This document shows positions 18,477 to 29,215 of a DNA stretch of 64,000 nucleotides, piece by piece (the first letter of the stretch is position 1; each line of letters starts with the position of its first letter). The position numbers were made by a program, and so were the translations under genes. Source of the stretch: Shewanella litoralis (GTDB lineage Bacteria; Pseudomonadota; Gammaproteobacteria; Enterobacterales; Shewanellaceae); assembly GCF_009828585.1 (NCBI RefSeq), contig NZ_WSRZ01000009.1:1-64000 (forward strand). Direction: 5' to 3'. Below the pieces are notes generated by a model. The model worked only from the letters and a program-made list of their open reading frames with translations, was not told where the DNA came from and did no database searches.

Positions 18477-21400
18477 ATGATCAAAGCGGTCACTTATTAT
18501 TTAAGTTGTTTGACGCTACTTATTTTAGCGCTTGTGCCTGCGCACGGAGCTGACATTGTTCAGCGGGTATTTAACGCAAAAGATGGCTTAGCTAACGCCA
18601 GAATTCAAGATATCAGTTTTGACCGTTATGGCTATGTGTGGCTTGCGACTCAAGAAGGGCTTTACCGCGTCAGTAACAGCAAAGTAAGACGCATTGACAA
18701 GGTTGGCTTTGACTCGGTATTAGACGATGAGCTGATCACCTCGGTGATAAACTCCGGGCCTGACCACTTACTAATTGGCACCCAATCTTCGCTGTATTTA
18801 TACAGTATCCTCGACAATCAATTTAGTTTGCTGCTTAGGCCTGAAGTTAAGCATGTTTCAGAGGTCAATCAGAGTATTCACGTCGTTGCATATCAGCGTC
18901 AATTGGATAATCAATTGTTATTGCTTGGCAATTCTGGTCGAGTTTATTACTTTGACGATGCAACACAATCACTCACGTTATCCACAAAGCACAATTTAAA
19001 TCCTGATTTAATCTGGTTAAATGCCTTGCAACTGCATGATGGGCAATATCTTTTTTCGACTAAAAATCAGCTGCAACTCCACCTTGCTGATGGCACTTTT
19101 TTTGGCGATTTCCCTTGGACAGATCAAAACGGCCTAATAAAAAAAATATTCCAAGATAAACAGCAACGAGTGTGGTTGCTTACATCAAACGGTTTGTATC
19201 AGCTGTTTGCTGATTCATTAACCGTAAAATCAGTGAAAGAATTCCCCTATTTTGTCGAGCAAATGACAGAGGACCTTAACGGCGATTTGTGGATTTCCAG
19301 TCGTAGTGGATTGATCTTGTGGGAGCAGCACAACAATAAAATCACTATTTTTAAAGATGAGTTGAAGCAAAAAGCCAATATTGATTACATTCATGACATT
19401 GCTGTCGATTCCGATGGTTTGGTGTGGGTAGGTGGTTCTGGCGATGGCTTAGCTGTCGTTGCGGGAAAACCGGCATTTCTCCTTGAAAAGTACACAAGTA
19501 AATCGCCATACCAACTGGCAAATGAAATGGTTTGGTCTATTTACATCGAAGGTGAAAAAATATGGCTTGGTACAGATGGCCGTTTATCTGTTATCGATGG
19601 AAAAAAAGCATCGACAACGGTTATCCCATCAGGCTTAAAAATCAGTGATAGCATTTACACACTGGCATCATTGAATGACGATTTTATGGTATTAGGTACT
19701 ACAAGTGGGCTATACGTAGTGGACAAATCCACCTATGCGGGCACTGACTTTGCAACTTGGAGCGGTGGGAAAGAGTCGTTAGACGGTAAAGTTATCATTA
19801 AGCTGTATCGTGACCCGCTAATCCCGCAGAGGTTATGGATTGGTACAAACAAGGGGCTTTATTATTGGCAGGAGGGTAATGATGATTTAGTTCTCGAATC
19901 ATTGTTTGATACCAATAATCAACCTTCTAATACCTGGTACAGTGACTTTTTACGAGATGATCAAGACAGGTTATGGATCACAGGGGGGAGGAATTTTGGT
20001 TATGTCGATGCAAGTGGTGTTTATCGTTCGCAATTAGATATCTTTGGGGAATTAGAAAACAAGCCGATGGTTAACTCTCTATTGCAAGTTGCACCAAATA
20101 TTCTCTGGCTTGCAACAACGCAGCAGGGGATTATAGAACTTAACACCCAAACCAACGCAACCAAATCATTGGACCAACAATGGAAAATCGATTGTAAAGT
20201 AGTTTATTTTTTACAAGATACGGCTACCGATCATATTGTTGGATGTGCAAGCGCGCTGGTTAAAATCAATAAGGATACAGGCAAGGTCAAATCGTTTAGT
20301 CATAAAGACGGCTTTATTTCGGACGAATTTAATGAATCTGCTAAGTTTTACGATCCCAGCAAAGGCTTTTTTATCGGTACTCCCGACGGTGCCATGTTGA
20401 TTGATTTAGATACGTTAACGCCTCGCACAATTAACGATAAAGTCATCCTCGAATCAGTATCAGTATATTACGATGACAACACCGCAGTGTATTTAATCCC
20501 CAGCCAATTAGCCCAGGTTGACCCAGGTGCTAGCTTGATTAGTTTTCATATCTCTATTTCGGATTATTTAGACGACACCCCAATGACATTGCAGTATCGA
20601 TTAGTCAAAGAGGGGGTAGAAGCGGGTAATTATGTCTTGTTAGAGGGCCAATCACAGATAAACGTGACTGGTTTGAGTGCGGGTGATTACACCTTAGAAC
20701 TGTTATACAAACGCAACGGTGTATGGTCAAGCGAACCTTTTCAGTATGCTTTTTCGGTAAAACAGTTTTGGTGGAAGTCGCAGCAATTTAAAGGCGCGTT
20801 GCTCTTTATCGCATTATTATTGGCGGTGATGCTGTTGCTGTATAGGCAACGGCAAGTTAACCGCTTTAAGAAAATCAATGCTGCATTAGTGCAAAGTGAC
20901 GAGCGTTTACAACAAGCATTGAAAGGCAGTGACTCCGATCTGTGGGAATGGCACAGCAACACCCAAATTTTGTCTCTTGATAACCGTGGTGGTGTTCTGG
21001 GGCCTATGCAATTTTTGAAAATTAAACTGCAAGACATTAAAGTGCATCTCGATGATATCACTCATCTCAAAGAGGCCTGGGGTGATTTGGCCACTGGTAA
21101 AACCGACATGATTGATGTTGAATATCGATATCAAAACTCACACGATAACCAATGGCACTGGTTACGCATTAAAGGTCGCTCGCTTGAGGTTTCACCTAAT
21201 GATCAGACGTTAATCCATGCCGCGGGGATGTACACTGATATTACTCAACAGAAGATGCTTGAAAGTGAAGTAAACTTACTGGCTCAAGCATTTGAAAACA
21301 CGTCCGAAGGGATGTTGATTTTAGATGTGAATAAAAACATTAAAATCAGTAATGCGGCGGCAAACTTAATTCTGGCTGCGCACAAGCGAGATTTAGCCGG

Positions 21401-22922
21401 TAAACCCTTTGTCGATTTGGTTGCGACAACCGTTGAGCCTTTTGACATGGAGGATGTGTTTGATAAAGAGCGCTTCTGGACCGGGGAAAGTGAGTTTTAC
21501 TGTATTGATGGTAGCCGTTGTCCGGTGTGGATGAATGTATCAACCATGGCTAATGGTAATGCTGAGTCATTGCATTACGTGGTGGTGTTTTCTGATATTA
21601 CAGAGCGTAAACACAATGAACAGCACCTTCGTCGTTTGGCAAATAATGACATGCTTACCGGGCTTGCTAATCGGTCGATGTTTTCTCGACGCCTAGGGCA
21701 GGTGATCGAGACTGCAAAACAACATGGCGAAACGCTGGCTTTGCTGTTTTTAGATTTAGACCGTTTTAAGCATGTTAATGATTCATATGGCCATGGTATG
21801 GGTGATGCATTGCTTGTAGAAGCCGCTAGCAGGTTACAGGCTTGTTTATCGGAAGAACACCTATTATGCCGTTTTGGTGGTGATGAGTTTGTTATCTTGC
21901 TGCGCGACGCAAAAGATATCGACACTATCAATCATATTGCTAAACAGTTATTACAACAAATAGAGTTGCCGTTTAAACTCTATGGCCGAGAGTTTTTTAT
22001 CTCAACCAGTATTGGCATTAGTATTTGGTCTGGTGATGATCAAACCCCCGAAACGCTGATAAAAAATGCCGACTTGGCGATGTATCATGCCAAGGAGGAA
22101 GGCAGAGGCAATTTTCAATACTACTCGGCCGAGCGCAATGCAGAAGCTCTCTACCATTTACGCTTAGAGGCTGACTTACATAAAGCCATTGCCTGTAACG
22201 AGTTTGAGATCCACTACCAACCACAAGTTAATGTTGAGTTGAACCGTCTTGCTGGTGTAGAAGCGTTAATTCGTTGGCGTCACCCAGTAGATGGTTTGGT
22301 GCGTCCCGATGTGTTTATCGGTATTGCGGAGTCGTGTGGACTAATCGTTGAAATTGACCGCTGGGTATTAACTCAAGCCTGTATTGATGGCGCCCGCTGG
22401 TGTCGTGATGTTCAGCAAGATTTACTTGTGTCGGTCAACGTGTCTGCCATGCATTTCAGACAACCGGACTTCATCGATTTTTTAACTGCAACACTCCATA
22501 AAACGGGCATGCCAGCTAAATGCCTATCAGTTGAAATTACTGAAGGGGTGTTGATGAAAGAGATCGAAATAGCCACCCAACACTTATTAGCGTTAAAACA
22601 ACTCGGCATTGATGTTGCCATAGACGATTTTGGTACAGGCTATTCATCATTGGCGTATTTGCGTTCGTTTAAAGTGAACACCTTAAAAATTGACCGGTCC
22701 TTCTTGATTCATATTGACCAAAATCAGGCCGACCAGGCGATTGTGAGCAGTATCATTGAATTGGCTCGTAACTTATCGTTAGAGGTGATTGCAGAAGGCG
22801 TAGAGACGCCCGAGCAATTAGCTCAAGTCGTTCAGCGTGGCTGTCATATTATTCAGGGGTATTACTTTGCGAAACCTATGCCCAAAGCCGAACTTGAACA
22901 ACATATGAAGCAATACCAATAG
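18477..22922 (+). CDS. membrane sensor diguanylate cyclase/phosphodiesterase (propeller-Y_Y_Y-PAS-GGDEF-EAL)
   Basis: This 1481-residue protein has a signal peptide (residues 1-25, ending AHGA) and a large periplasmic part built of two-component-regulator propeller repeats (for example DRYGYVWLATQEGLYR, QQRVWLLTSNGLYQL, PQRLWIGTNKGLYYW) to about residue 680. A Y_Y_Y-type domain follows, then one membrane helix near 772-792 and two PAS-like regions (about 805-925 and 930-1050). A GGDEF domain carries intact RFGGDEF near 1132. The EAL domain has intact VEALIRW near 1260, IDDFGTGYSS near 1382 and EGVETPEQ. Both catalytic motifs are complete, so synthesis and breakdown of c-di-GMP are both possible. 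The ligand is unknown. It stands alone between lpdA and the patatin gene. Confidence 0.9.
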   Translation: MIKAVTYYLSCLTLLILALVPAHGADIVQRVFNAKDGLANARIQDISFDRYGYVWLATQEGLYRVSNSKVRRIDKVGFDSVLDDELITSVINSGPDHLLIGTQSSLYLYSILDNQFSLLLRPEVKHVSEVNQSIHVVAYQRQLDNQLLLLGNSGRVYYFDDATQSLTLSTKHNLNPDLIWLNALQLHDGQYLFSTKNQLQLHLADGTFFGDFPWTDQNGLIKKIFQDKQQRVWLLTSNGLYQLFADSLTVKSVKEFPYFVEQMTEDLNGDLWISSRSGLILWEQHNNKITIFKDELKQKANIDYIHDIAVDSDGLVWVGGSGDGLAVVAGKPAFLLEKYTSKSPYQLANEMVWSIYIEGEKIWLGTDGRLSVIDGKKASTTVIPSGLKISDSIYTLASLNDDFMVLGTTSGLYVVDKSTYAGTDFATWSGGKESLDGKVIIKLYRDPLIPQRLWIGTNKGLYYWQEGNDDLVLESLFDTNNQPSNTWYSDFLRDDQDRLWITGGRNFGYVDASGVYRSQLDIFGELENKPMVNSLLQVAPNILWLATTQQGIIELNTQTNATKSLDQQWKIDCKVVYFLQDTATDHIVGCASALVKINKDTGKVKSFSHKDGFISDEFNESAKFYDPSKGFFIGTPDGAMLIDLDTLTPRTINDKVILESVSVYYDDNTAVYLIPSQLAQVDPGASLISFHISISDYLDDTPMTLQYRLVKEGVEAGNYVLLEGQSQINVTGLSAGDYTLELLYKRNGVWSSEPFQYAFSVKQFWWKSQQFKGALLFIALLLAVMLLLYRQRQVNRFKKINAALVQSDERLQQALKGSDSDLWEWHSNTQILSLDNRGGVLGPMQFLKIKLQDIKVHLDDITHLKEAWGDLATGKTDMIDVEYRYQNSHDNQWHWLRIKGRSLEVSPNDQTLIHAAGMYTDITQQKMLESEVNLLAQAFENTSEGMLILDVNKNIKISNAAANLILAAHKRDLAGKPFVDLVATTVEPFDMEDVFDKERFWTGESEFYCIDGSRCPVWMNVSTMANGNAESLHYVVVFSDITERKHNEQHLRRLANNDMLTGLANRSMFSRRLGQVIETAKQHGETLALLFLDLDRFKHVNDSYGHGMGDALLVEAASRLQACLSEEHLLCRFGGDEFVILLRDAKDIDTINHIAKQLLQQIELPFKLYGREFFISTSIGISIWSGDDQTPETLIKNADLAMYHAKEEGRGNFQYYSAERNAEALYHLRLEADLHKAIACNEFEIHYQPQVNVELNRLAGVEALIRWRHPVDGLVRPDVFIGIAESCGLIVEIDRWVLTQACIDGARWCRDVQQDLLVSVNVSAMHFRQPDFIDFLTATLHKTGMPAKCLSVEITEGVLMKEIEIATQHLLALKQLGIDVAIDDFGTGYSSLAYLRSFKVNTLKIDRSFLIHIDQNQADQAIVSSIIELARNLSLEVIAEGVETPEQLAQVVQRGCHIIQGYYFAKPMPKAELEQHMKQYQ

Positions 22923-23040
22923 CCATTGAGTGGTGCTTATTTCAATAAGTCATATTAATGACTTAGCCCGAGTCAATTAATTTGGGTATTGGTTAGATTT
23001 TGTTAGAATGCGTTGTTTTTACTTAATTGCGGAATGATTT

Positions 23041-25305
23041 ATGCAAACAATTTTGCGCCTTAATCAGCTAAGCTGGTTTTTGCTGAGCTGCCTCTGCTTT
23101 AGTGTGGTGTTACAACCCGCAATAGCAGCACCTAAAACAGCAAAAGAAAGACCCACTATTGGCCTCGTGCTCAGTGGTGGTGGCGCAAAAGGAACCGCGC
23201 ATATTGGTGTGTTAAAGGTGCTTGAAAAACACCGCATCCCTGTCGACTACATTGCTGGAACCAGTATTGGTGCCTATGTCGCTGGCATGTATGCGCTCGG
23301 TTATAGCGCCGAGCAAATAGAACACATCATGCTTAAAGGCGAATGGTCTAAAGGCTATTCTGACACGATTCCACGTGAGAGTTTAAGCTACCGCGATAAG
23401 CAACAACGCGACCAATTCAATATTCCATTAACCGTTGGTTATAACGACAACAGCTTAACCTCGCCAAGCGGCTTATTGCGTGGCCAAAGCATGTCGTTAC
23501 TATTACGGCATTCTACTGACTTAGTGGAACAATTTGGTGACTTTGACGATCTCGCCATTCCCTACCGTGCAGTTGCAACCGATCTCGCTACAAGCGAGGC
23601 GGTCGTGTTATCTAGTGGCAGTGTGGTACAAGCGATGCAAGCATCAGCAACCGTACCTGGCGCGCTGCAACCGGCTATCATTGACGGTCGTTTATTGGTT
23701 GATGGCGGTATCGCCAACAACATGCCGGTTGATGTGGTCAAAGCCATGGGTGCCGATATTGTTATCGCGGTCGATATTGGTTCGCCATTAGTTGGCCAAG
23801 ATAGATTAGACAGTACCGTAGCCGTGTTAGAGCAACTCTCGACCATTTTGACGCAAGCCAGCACAGCCCGCCAAAAAACACTCCTCACAGAACGCGACAT
23901 TCTTATTCGTCCTGCCATTGATGTGTTAAGCACTACTGATTTTACTATTATGCCATTGGCATTAAAATTGGGCGAAGATGCTGCCAATATTCAATTGGAT
24001 AGGCTTAAAAAACTGGGGATTAAAGAATCAGCTTATATCGCTTATCAAGCCGATAAACAGCAACAAAGTCTATTATGGCGTGACCCGCTTAAAAAGCCGA
24101 TTTATAAAATTGCTTTTGATAATCAATCAAAAGTCAGCGAAAAACTGCTGCGTGAGCGCTTAAACATTAAAAAAGGTGACGTACTCACCAAAGAAGATTT
24201 AGCGGCGGCGCTTAATCGAGTATACGCCTTAAATAAATTTGAACGAGTCGACGCTGAATTTGAGGACGTTGAACAAGGCCGAATTATTACCATTACCACT
24301 CGCGCTAAGTCGTGGGGGCCTAATTATTTTCAAGCTGGTTTTAACTGGGAAGACGACTTTAGTTTAGATTCTGCTATTACCCTTAGCTTAGCCTACACCA
24401 TGACTGATTTAACCCAAATGGGTGGCGAGTGGCGTAATGAAATTGAGCTAGGTTATCGCAAACTTGTAGCGACTGAGTTTTATCAACCTCTGGATCGTGA
24501 CCAAACATTTTATAGCCTGTCACGCTTACAATATCAAATGCGTAACTGGGACTTAGTTGATCAAGACAGTAGCTATTTATTATTGGAAAATAACGTGGCT
24601 CAATTAGAACTGGGTATTGGTTATAATTATGATTCTGACGGCGTGATAGAACTGGGTTTTGTTGGCGAAAATGGCCAGGTTAAAAGTGAAGTTGGCGTGC
24701 AAAACTCAATAAACTACCATTCAACAGGTGGTTATTTAAAAGTAACCTACGACACCCTCAACAGTATTAGTTTCCCGACAGACGGCAATCGTTTTACTTT
24801 TACCAGTTATTTACGAGATGAATCTTATAGCGGTCAAACAAGTGCAGATAATACTTTTAGTGACGATTTGGCTTGGCAATTTGAAGCCGACTGGAAAGGT
24901 GCGTTAAAGCTGGGTAATCATGCCATTGTGGGTAAAATTGAGCTGGCTACTACCCAAAATGACGGCAACTTCACCTTACACGTTGCTGAATTAGGCGGTT
25001 TTTTAAACTTGTCGGGTTACCGTAAAGACACGCTGGTGGGCGCGCATAAAATATTCAGCGCTGTCATTTACCAATATGATCTAGGCCGTGATGTGCTGAT
25101 TACCGATTTACCTTTGTATTTGGGTGTCAGTTTAGAAGGCGGTAATGTATGGTTTGAGCGCGATGAAATGGACCTAGATGATTTAATTTACGCCAGTAGT
25201 TTATACTTGGGGACTGACACTGACTGGGGGCCGGCAGCACTTGGTTTAGGAGTGACAGATCGCGGAGACACGGCATTTTATCTATTTTTAGGTAAAAACT
25301 TTTAA
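23041..25305 (+). CDS. patatin-like phospholipase with POTRA and outer-membrane barrel (type Vd autotransporter-like)
   Basis: The 754-residue protein has a signal peptide (cleavage after AIAA near residue 30). Next comes a patatin domain with the oxyanion loop SGGGAKG (about 44-50), the nucleophile motif GTSIG (73-77) and the catalytic DGG (about 221-223). A POTRA-like segment at about 345-430 follows (VSEKLLRERLNIKKGDVL). The rest is a beta-barrel of the bacterial surface antigen family ending in phenylalanine (LFLGKNF), typical of outer-membrane proteins. This order is that of P. aeruginosa PlpD, the type Vd secretion prototype, which is a lipid hydrolase. Substrate and whether the patatin part is released are unknown. 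Confidence 0.9.
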   Translation: MQTILRLNQLSWFLLSCLCFSVVLQPAIAAPKTAKERPTIGLVLSGGGAKGTAHIGVLKVLEKHRIPVDYIAGTSIGAYVAGMYALGYSAEQIEHIMLKGEWSKGYSDTIPRESLSYRDKQQRDQFNIPLTVGYNDNSLTSPSGLLRGQSMSLLLRHSTDLVEQFGDFDDLAIPYRAVATDLATSEAVVLSSGSVVQAMQASATVPGALQPAIIDGRLLVDGGIANNMPVDVVKAMGADIVIAVDIGSPLVGQDRLDSTVAVLEQLSTILTQASTARQKTLLTERDILIRPAIDVLSTTDFTIMPLALKLGEDAANIQLDRLKKLGIKESAYIAYQADKQQQSLLWRDPLKKPIYKIAFDNQSKVSEKLLRERLNIKKGDVLTKEDLAAALNRVYALNKFERVDAEFEDVEQGRIITITTRAKSWGPNYFQAGFNWEDDFSLDSAITLSLAYTMTDLTQMGGEWRNEIELGYRKLVATEFYQPLDRDQTFYSLSRLQYQMRNWDLVDQDSSYLLLENNVAQLELGIGYNYDSDGVIELGFVGENGQVKSEVGVQNSINYHSTGGYLKVTYDTLNSISFPTDGNRFTFTSYLRDESYSGQTSADNTFSDDLAWQFEADWKGALKLGNHAIVGKIELATTQNDGNFTLHVAELGGFLNLSGYRKDTLVGAHKIFSAVIYQYDLGRDVLITDLPLYLGVSLEGGNVWFERDEMDLDDLIYASSLYLGTDTDWGPAALGLGVTDRGDTAFYLFLGKNF

Positions 25306-25324
25306 GCAGTCTATCTAAGTCGAA

Positions 25325-25470
25325 AGCTTAGAGGCTAACGAGCTAAAAAGCCTAGTGGCTAGAGCGCTTCGCTGCTAGAGGCTATAAAATTTTAACAGCG
25401 AAACTGACCCTAGCAGGACGAAGTCAGCCCTAGAAGCGAAGCGCACTATCCGCTTAGCGGCCTAGTTCTC
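25325..25470. repeat. CTAG-rich mini-hairpin repeat, copy 3
   Basis: Read on the minus strand, this contains CTGACTTCGTCCTGCTAGGG, then GTTTCGCTG, ATTTTATAGCCTCTAGCAGC and GAAGCGCTCTAG, a diverged version of the element at 10360-10580. It fills the gap between the convergent patatin and hxpB genes. Its hxpB-side end appears to run into the hxpB coding end: the last codons and TAA stop lie in CTAG-bearing sequence. Confidence 0.8.
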
Positions 25471-26119
25471 CTAGCAACGCGGGTAATAATCCTGCGTGAC
25501 CTAGCTTATGATGGGCTATTACCCATTTAGCTTGGTTAACGGTATGAGGCGCCGGGATTGCTACCGTTTGCATGGTGGCCGCGCGGGCTGCAATAAGGCC
25601 ATTAAACGAGTCTTCAATGGCAATGCATTGGCTTGGTGCAATACCGAGTGCGTTAGCGCAATTTAAATACACTTCAGGATGCGGTTTGCCGTAAGCTAAA
25701 TTCTCAGCAGACTCAAGTGCTTCAAAATAATGGCCAATGGCGAGTTTATCGAGAACGGCGTGAATAATTCGCGATGACGATGATGTGGCTAAACCAATTT
25801 TAAGGCCTAGTCGCTTGCATGCTTCAAGTGAGTCAATCACGCCTAACATTGGCTTGCCCGTAGTATTGATCTGCGCAATGACTTCATTGACAATTCTATT
25901 TGCTGCGGCAGTATTATCATAATTTGGCCAAGGAAAGCGTTGATACCAATAACTCACAACCTGATCAATTCGCAGTCCGGTAGTTTGTTCAACTTCTTCA
26001 AGAGTCAAATTAAGCCCAAAGCTGTTCAATACAGTTTGTTCGGCTAACTGCCAGGCGGGTTCAGAATCGATTAAAATGCCATCCATATCAAAAATGACCG
26101 CTTTTATTTGGGTTGACAC
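25454..26119 (-). CDS. hxpB: HAD-family sugar-phosphate phosphatase HxpB
   Basis: This 221-residue HAD hydrolase resembles E. coli HxpB (YniC), a hexitol- and 2-deoxyglucose-6-phosphate phosphatase. Shared segments are FDMDGILIDSEPAW with catalytic D11 and D13, TGLRIDQVVSYWYQRFPW, the threonine/serine motif LATSSSS, GKPHPEVYLNCA with the conserved lysine, and IEDSFNG. The cap domain lies between about 17 and 85. It is cytoplasmic. The C-terminal residues LLGELGR and the stop are encoded within or against the CTAG-rich repeat, so the native end may have been altered. Substrate specificity is inferred from similarity. Confidence 0.85.
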   Translation of the reverse strand: MSTQIKAVIFDMDGILIDSEPAWQLAEQTVLNSFGLNLTLEEVEQTTGLRIDQVVSYWYQRFPWPNYDNTAAANRIVNEVIAQINTTGKPMLGVIDSLEACKRLGLKIGLATSSSSRIIHAVLDKLAIGHYFEALESAENLAYGKPHPEVYLNCANALGIAPSQCIAIEDSFNGLIAARAATMQTVAIPAPHTVNQAKWVIAHHKLGHAGLLPALLGELGR

Positions 26120-26523
26120 AGCACTGACTCCTCAAAGGTATTTACTTTAATGCTAATTATCGCGATGTTGGCGGTTTGGTACAATCAAAAATGATTTTTT
26201 AAAAAATATTTCATCATATGAAGTCGATATTTTTTAGCTCACAGTTTAATCGGTGGGTATGGCATAACATGATGTATTAAAATGTTTTTTAGCCTGTTTC
26301 AAACTATTGTCTAATTTTAATTTATGCATGGAGCGATTAAATTGATTAATAGCTAGATAAATCGAGTTGATTTCATGCCTCTAACAGTGTGAGCTGATTC
26401 ATACTTTTATAAAGCTGTAGTATACTGAATGTCGGATTTCAAGCCCGAACCTGTGGAATTATCAGCGTAACATTGTGTGCGCTGAGTTTCGCTGTTAGGC
26501 GTCAAACAAAGAGGAATGTTGCC
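26120..26523. other. hxpB-acnB divergent intergenic region
   Basis: About 400 AT-rich bases between the divergent hxpB and acnB genes contain no credible gene. A candidate acnB promoter is at 26398-26426. The long leader of about 90 bases between that promoter and the acnB start shows no riboswitch that I recognise. Confidence 0.5.
26398..26426 (+). promoter_or_regulatory. candidate acnB promoter
   Basis: TTCATA (26398-26403) and TATACT (26421-26426) are 17 bases apart, a fair sigma-70 pair with a good -10. It lies about 97 bases before the acnB start codon. Prediction by eye only. Confidence 0.45.
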
Positions 26524-29121
26524 GTGCTAGAAGCATATCGTAAACACGTCGCAGAGCGTGCTGCAGAGGGTGTAGTCCCTAAGCCATTAGATGCACAACA
26601 AGTGGCTGAATTAGTAAAATTAGTTGAGACTCCACCTGCGGGTGAAGAGGCGTTAATCCTCGACTTATTAGAAAACCGTATTCCACCAGGTGTTGATGAA
26701 GCTGCCTATGTGAAAGCGGCATTCTTAGATGCAGTGGCCAAAGGCACTGTAAAATCACCTATATTATCAGCTGATCGTGCTGTTGAATTACTCGGTACTA
26801 TGCAGGGTGGTTACAACATTGAGCCGTTAATCGCTCAATTAGATAACCCAGCATTAGCGCCATTAGCCGTGAAAGCATTATCAAACACCTTGCTGATGTT
26901 TGACTCATACCACGATGTGGTTGAGAAAATGCAAGCTGGCAATGCGTCGGCTAAGCAAGTTGTTGAGTCATGGGCAAATGCAGACTGGTTCTTAAACCGT
27001 CCAAAGCTTGCTGACAAAGTGACATTAACGGTATTTAAAGTGGCGGGTGAAACCAACACTGATGACCTGTCTCCTGCACCTGATGCATGGTCTCGTCCAG
27101 ATATCCCATTGCATGCACTTGCTATGTTGAAAAACGCCCGTGACGGTATCGTACCTGACGTGTCTGGCGAAGTGGGTCCAATTAAAGAAATCGAAGCGCT
27201 TAAAACGAAAGGTCACCCATTAGTATACGTGGGCGACGTTGTTGGTACCGGTTCTTCACGTAAATCAGCAACTAACTCTGTATTGTGGTTCATGGGCGAT
27301 GATATCCCTTATGTGCCTAACAAGCGTGCGGGTGGTTTCTGTTTAGGTAACAAAATTGCGCCGATTTTCTTCAACACCATGGAAGATGCGGGTGCATTAC
27401 CGATTGAGCTAAACGTTGATAAAATGGAAATGGGCGATGTTATCGACATTTATCCATATACTGGCGAAGTTAAGCGTGGCGGTACTGACGAAGTTATCTC
27501 TACGTTCGAGCTTAAAACTGACGTATTGTTAGACGAAGTTCGTGCTGGTGGTCGTATTCCATTGATCATCGGTCGTGGCCTAACAGACCGTGCACGTGAA
27601 ACCTTAGGGTTACCAGCGTCAGACGTATTTGTTCGTCCTGAAGATGTTGTTGTGACTAACAAGGGCTTTACCCTTGCACAGAAAATGGTTGGTAAAGCAT
27701 GTGGCGTGAAAGGTATTCGTCCTGGCCAGTACTGCGAACCTAAAATGACCTCTGTGGGCTCACAAGATACTACTGGCCCAATGACACGTGATGAGTTAAA
27801 AGACTTAGCCTGTTTAGGTTTTAGTGCTGATTTAACCATGCAGTCATTCTGCCACACAGCGGCTTATCCAAAGCCAGTTGACGTTGACACGCACCACACA
27901 TTACCAGACTTCATCATGAACCGTGGCGGCGTAGCATTACGTCCAGGTGATGGTGTTATTCACTCTTGGTTAAACCGTATGCTACTTCCTGATACCGTAG
28001 GTACTGGTGGTGATTCGCATACTCGTTTCCCAATTGGTATTTCGTTCCCTGCGGGTTCTGGCCTAGTGGCATTTGCTGCAGCAACAGGTGTAATGCCTCT
28101 TGATATGCCTGAGTCAATTTTGGTTCGCTTTAAAGGCACCATGCAGCCAGGTATCACCTTGCGTGATCTTGTACATGCCATTCCACTAAAAGCGATTGAA
28201 ATGGGTCTGCTAACGGTTGAGAAAAAAGGCAAAATTAATGCCTTCTCTGGCCGTGTATTAGAAATCGAAGGTCTTGAAAAACTGAAAGTTGAGCAAGCAT
28301 TCGAACTGTCTGATGCATCTGCAGAACGAAGTGCTGCTGGTTGTACTATTAAGTTAGACAAAGAGCCAATCATTGAATACTTAAACTCTAACATCGTGAT
28401 GTTAAAGTGGATGATCAGTGAAGGTTATGGCGATCGTCGTACTATTGAACGTCGTATTACCGCTATGCAAGAGTGGATTGCTAACCCAGAGTTGATGGAA
28501 GCTGATAAAGATGCAGAATATGCTGAAATTATCGAAATCGACTTAAACGACATTAAAGAGCCAATCCTTTGTGCACCAAACGATCCTGATGATGCAGTAT
28601 TATTATCTAGCGTTGCACAAACTAAGATTGACGAAGTGTTCGTGGGTTCTTGTATGACAAACATCGGTCACTTCCGTGCTACCGGTAAGATGTTAGACAA
28701 GTTTGCTAAAACACTGCCAACACGTTTATGGATTGCGCCGCCAACTAAGATGGACCGCGACCAGTTAACGGAAGAAGGTTACTACTCAATCTTCGGCCGT
28801 GTCGGTGCTCGTATCGAGATCCCTGGTTGTTCTCTATGTATGGGTAACCAGGCTCGTGTTGCTGAAGGTTCAACCGTTGTATCAACTTCAACGCGTAACT
28901 TCCCTAACCGTTTAGGTACTGGCGCAAACGTTTACTTAGCATCAGCTGAGCTAGCCGCTGTAGCAGCCTTGTTAGGTCGTCTACCTTCTCCACAAGAGTA
29001 TCAAGAATACGCGAAAGAATTAGATGCAACTGCAGCTGATACATACCGTTACTTGAACTTCGATCAAATCGACTCTTACACGAAGAAAGCTGACAGCGTG
29101 ATTTTCCAATCTGCTGTATAA
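26524..29121 (+). CDS. acnB: aconitate hydratase B
   Basis: AcnB (865 residues, the same length as in E. coli) interconverts citrate and isocitrate in the TCA cycle and can act as 2-methylisocitrate dehydratase. The 4Fe-4S ligands are C710 (GSCMTNIGH), C769 and C772 (CSLCMGNQA), the same numbering as E. coli. The N-terminal HEAT-like domain ([16 protein letters not shown]) is characteristic of AcnB and absent from AcnA. I chose the GTG at 26524 because GAGGAATG lies just upstream and similarity starts there; the frame opens 51 bases earlier without support. It is followed by a strong terminator. Confidence 0.97.
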   Translation: MLEAYRKHVAERAAEGVVPKPLDAQQVAELVKLVETPPAGEEALILDLLENRIPPGVDEAAYVKAAFLDAVAKGTVKSPILSADRAVELLGTMQGGYNIEPLIAQLDNPALAPLAVKALSNTLLMFDSYHDVVEKMQAGNASAKQVVESWANADWFLNRPKLADKVTLTVFKVAGETNTDDLSPAPDAWSRPDIPLHALAMLKNARDGIVPDVSGEVGPIKEIEALKTKGHPLVYVGDVVGTGSSRKSATNSVLWFMGDDIPYVPNKRAGGFCLGNKIAPIFFNTMEDAGALPIELNVDKMEMGDVIDIYPYTGEVKRGGTDEVISTFELKTDVLLDEVRAGGRIPLIIGRGLTDRARETLGLPASDVFVRPEDVVVTNKGFTLAQKMVGKACGVKGIRPGQYCEPKMTSVGSQDTTGPMTRDELKDLACLGFSADLTMQSFCHTAAYPKPVDVDTHHTLPDFIMNRGGVALRPGDGVIHSWLNRMLLPDTVGTGGDSHTRFPIGISFPAGSGLVAFAAATGVMPLDMPESILVRFKGTMQPGITLRDLVHAIPLKAIEMGLLTVEKKGKINAFSGRVLEIEGLEKLKVEQAFELSDASAERSAAGCTIKLDKEPIIEYLNSNIVMLKWMISEGYGDRRTIERRITAMQEWIANPELMEADKDAEYAEIIEIDLNDIKEPILCAPNDPDDAVLLSSVAQTKIDEVFVGSCMTNIGHFRATGKMLDKFAKTLPTRLWIAPPTKMDRDQLTEEGYYSIFGRVGARIEIPGCSLCMGNQARVAEGSTVVSTSTRNFPNRLGTGANVYLASAELAAVAALLGRLPSPQEYQEYAKELDATAADTYRYLNFDQIDSYTKKADSVIFQSAV

Positions 29122-29146
29122 GTTTGAACTAGTTAATCGTTGAATT

Positions 29147-29178
29147 AAAAATGCCAGCAGAAATGCTGGCATTTTTGT
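29147..29178. terminator. acnB terminator (bidirectional)
   Basis: A perfect 13-bp stem AAAAATGCCAGCA / TGCTGGCATTTTT (29147-29159 and 29164-29176) has a GAAA loop and T runs on both strands. It ends acnB and can also end the minus-strand gene 29216-29902. Confidence 0.95.
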
Positions 29179-29215
29179 TGGTGGTGACATTTCAGTTATA
29201 TCGCTAAACACACCT

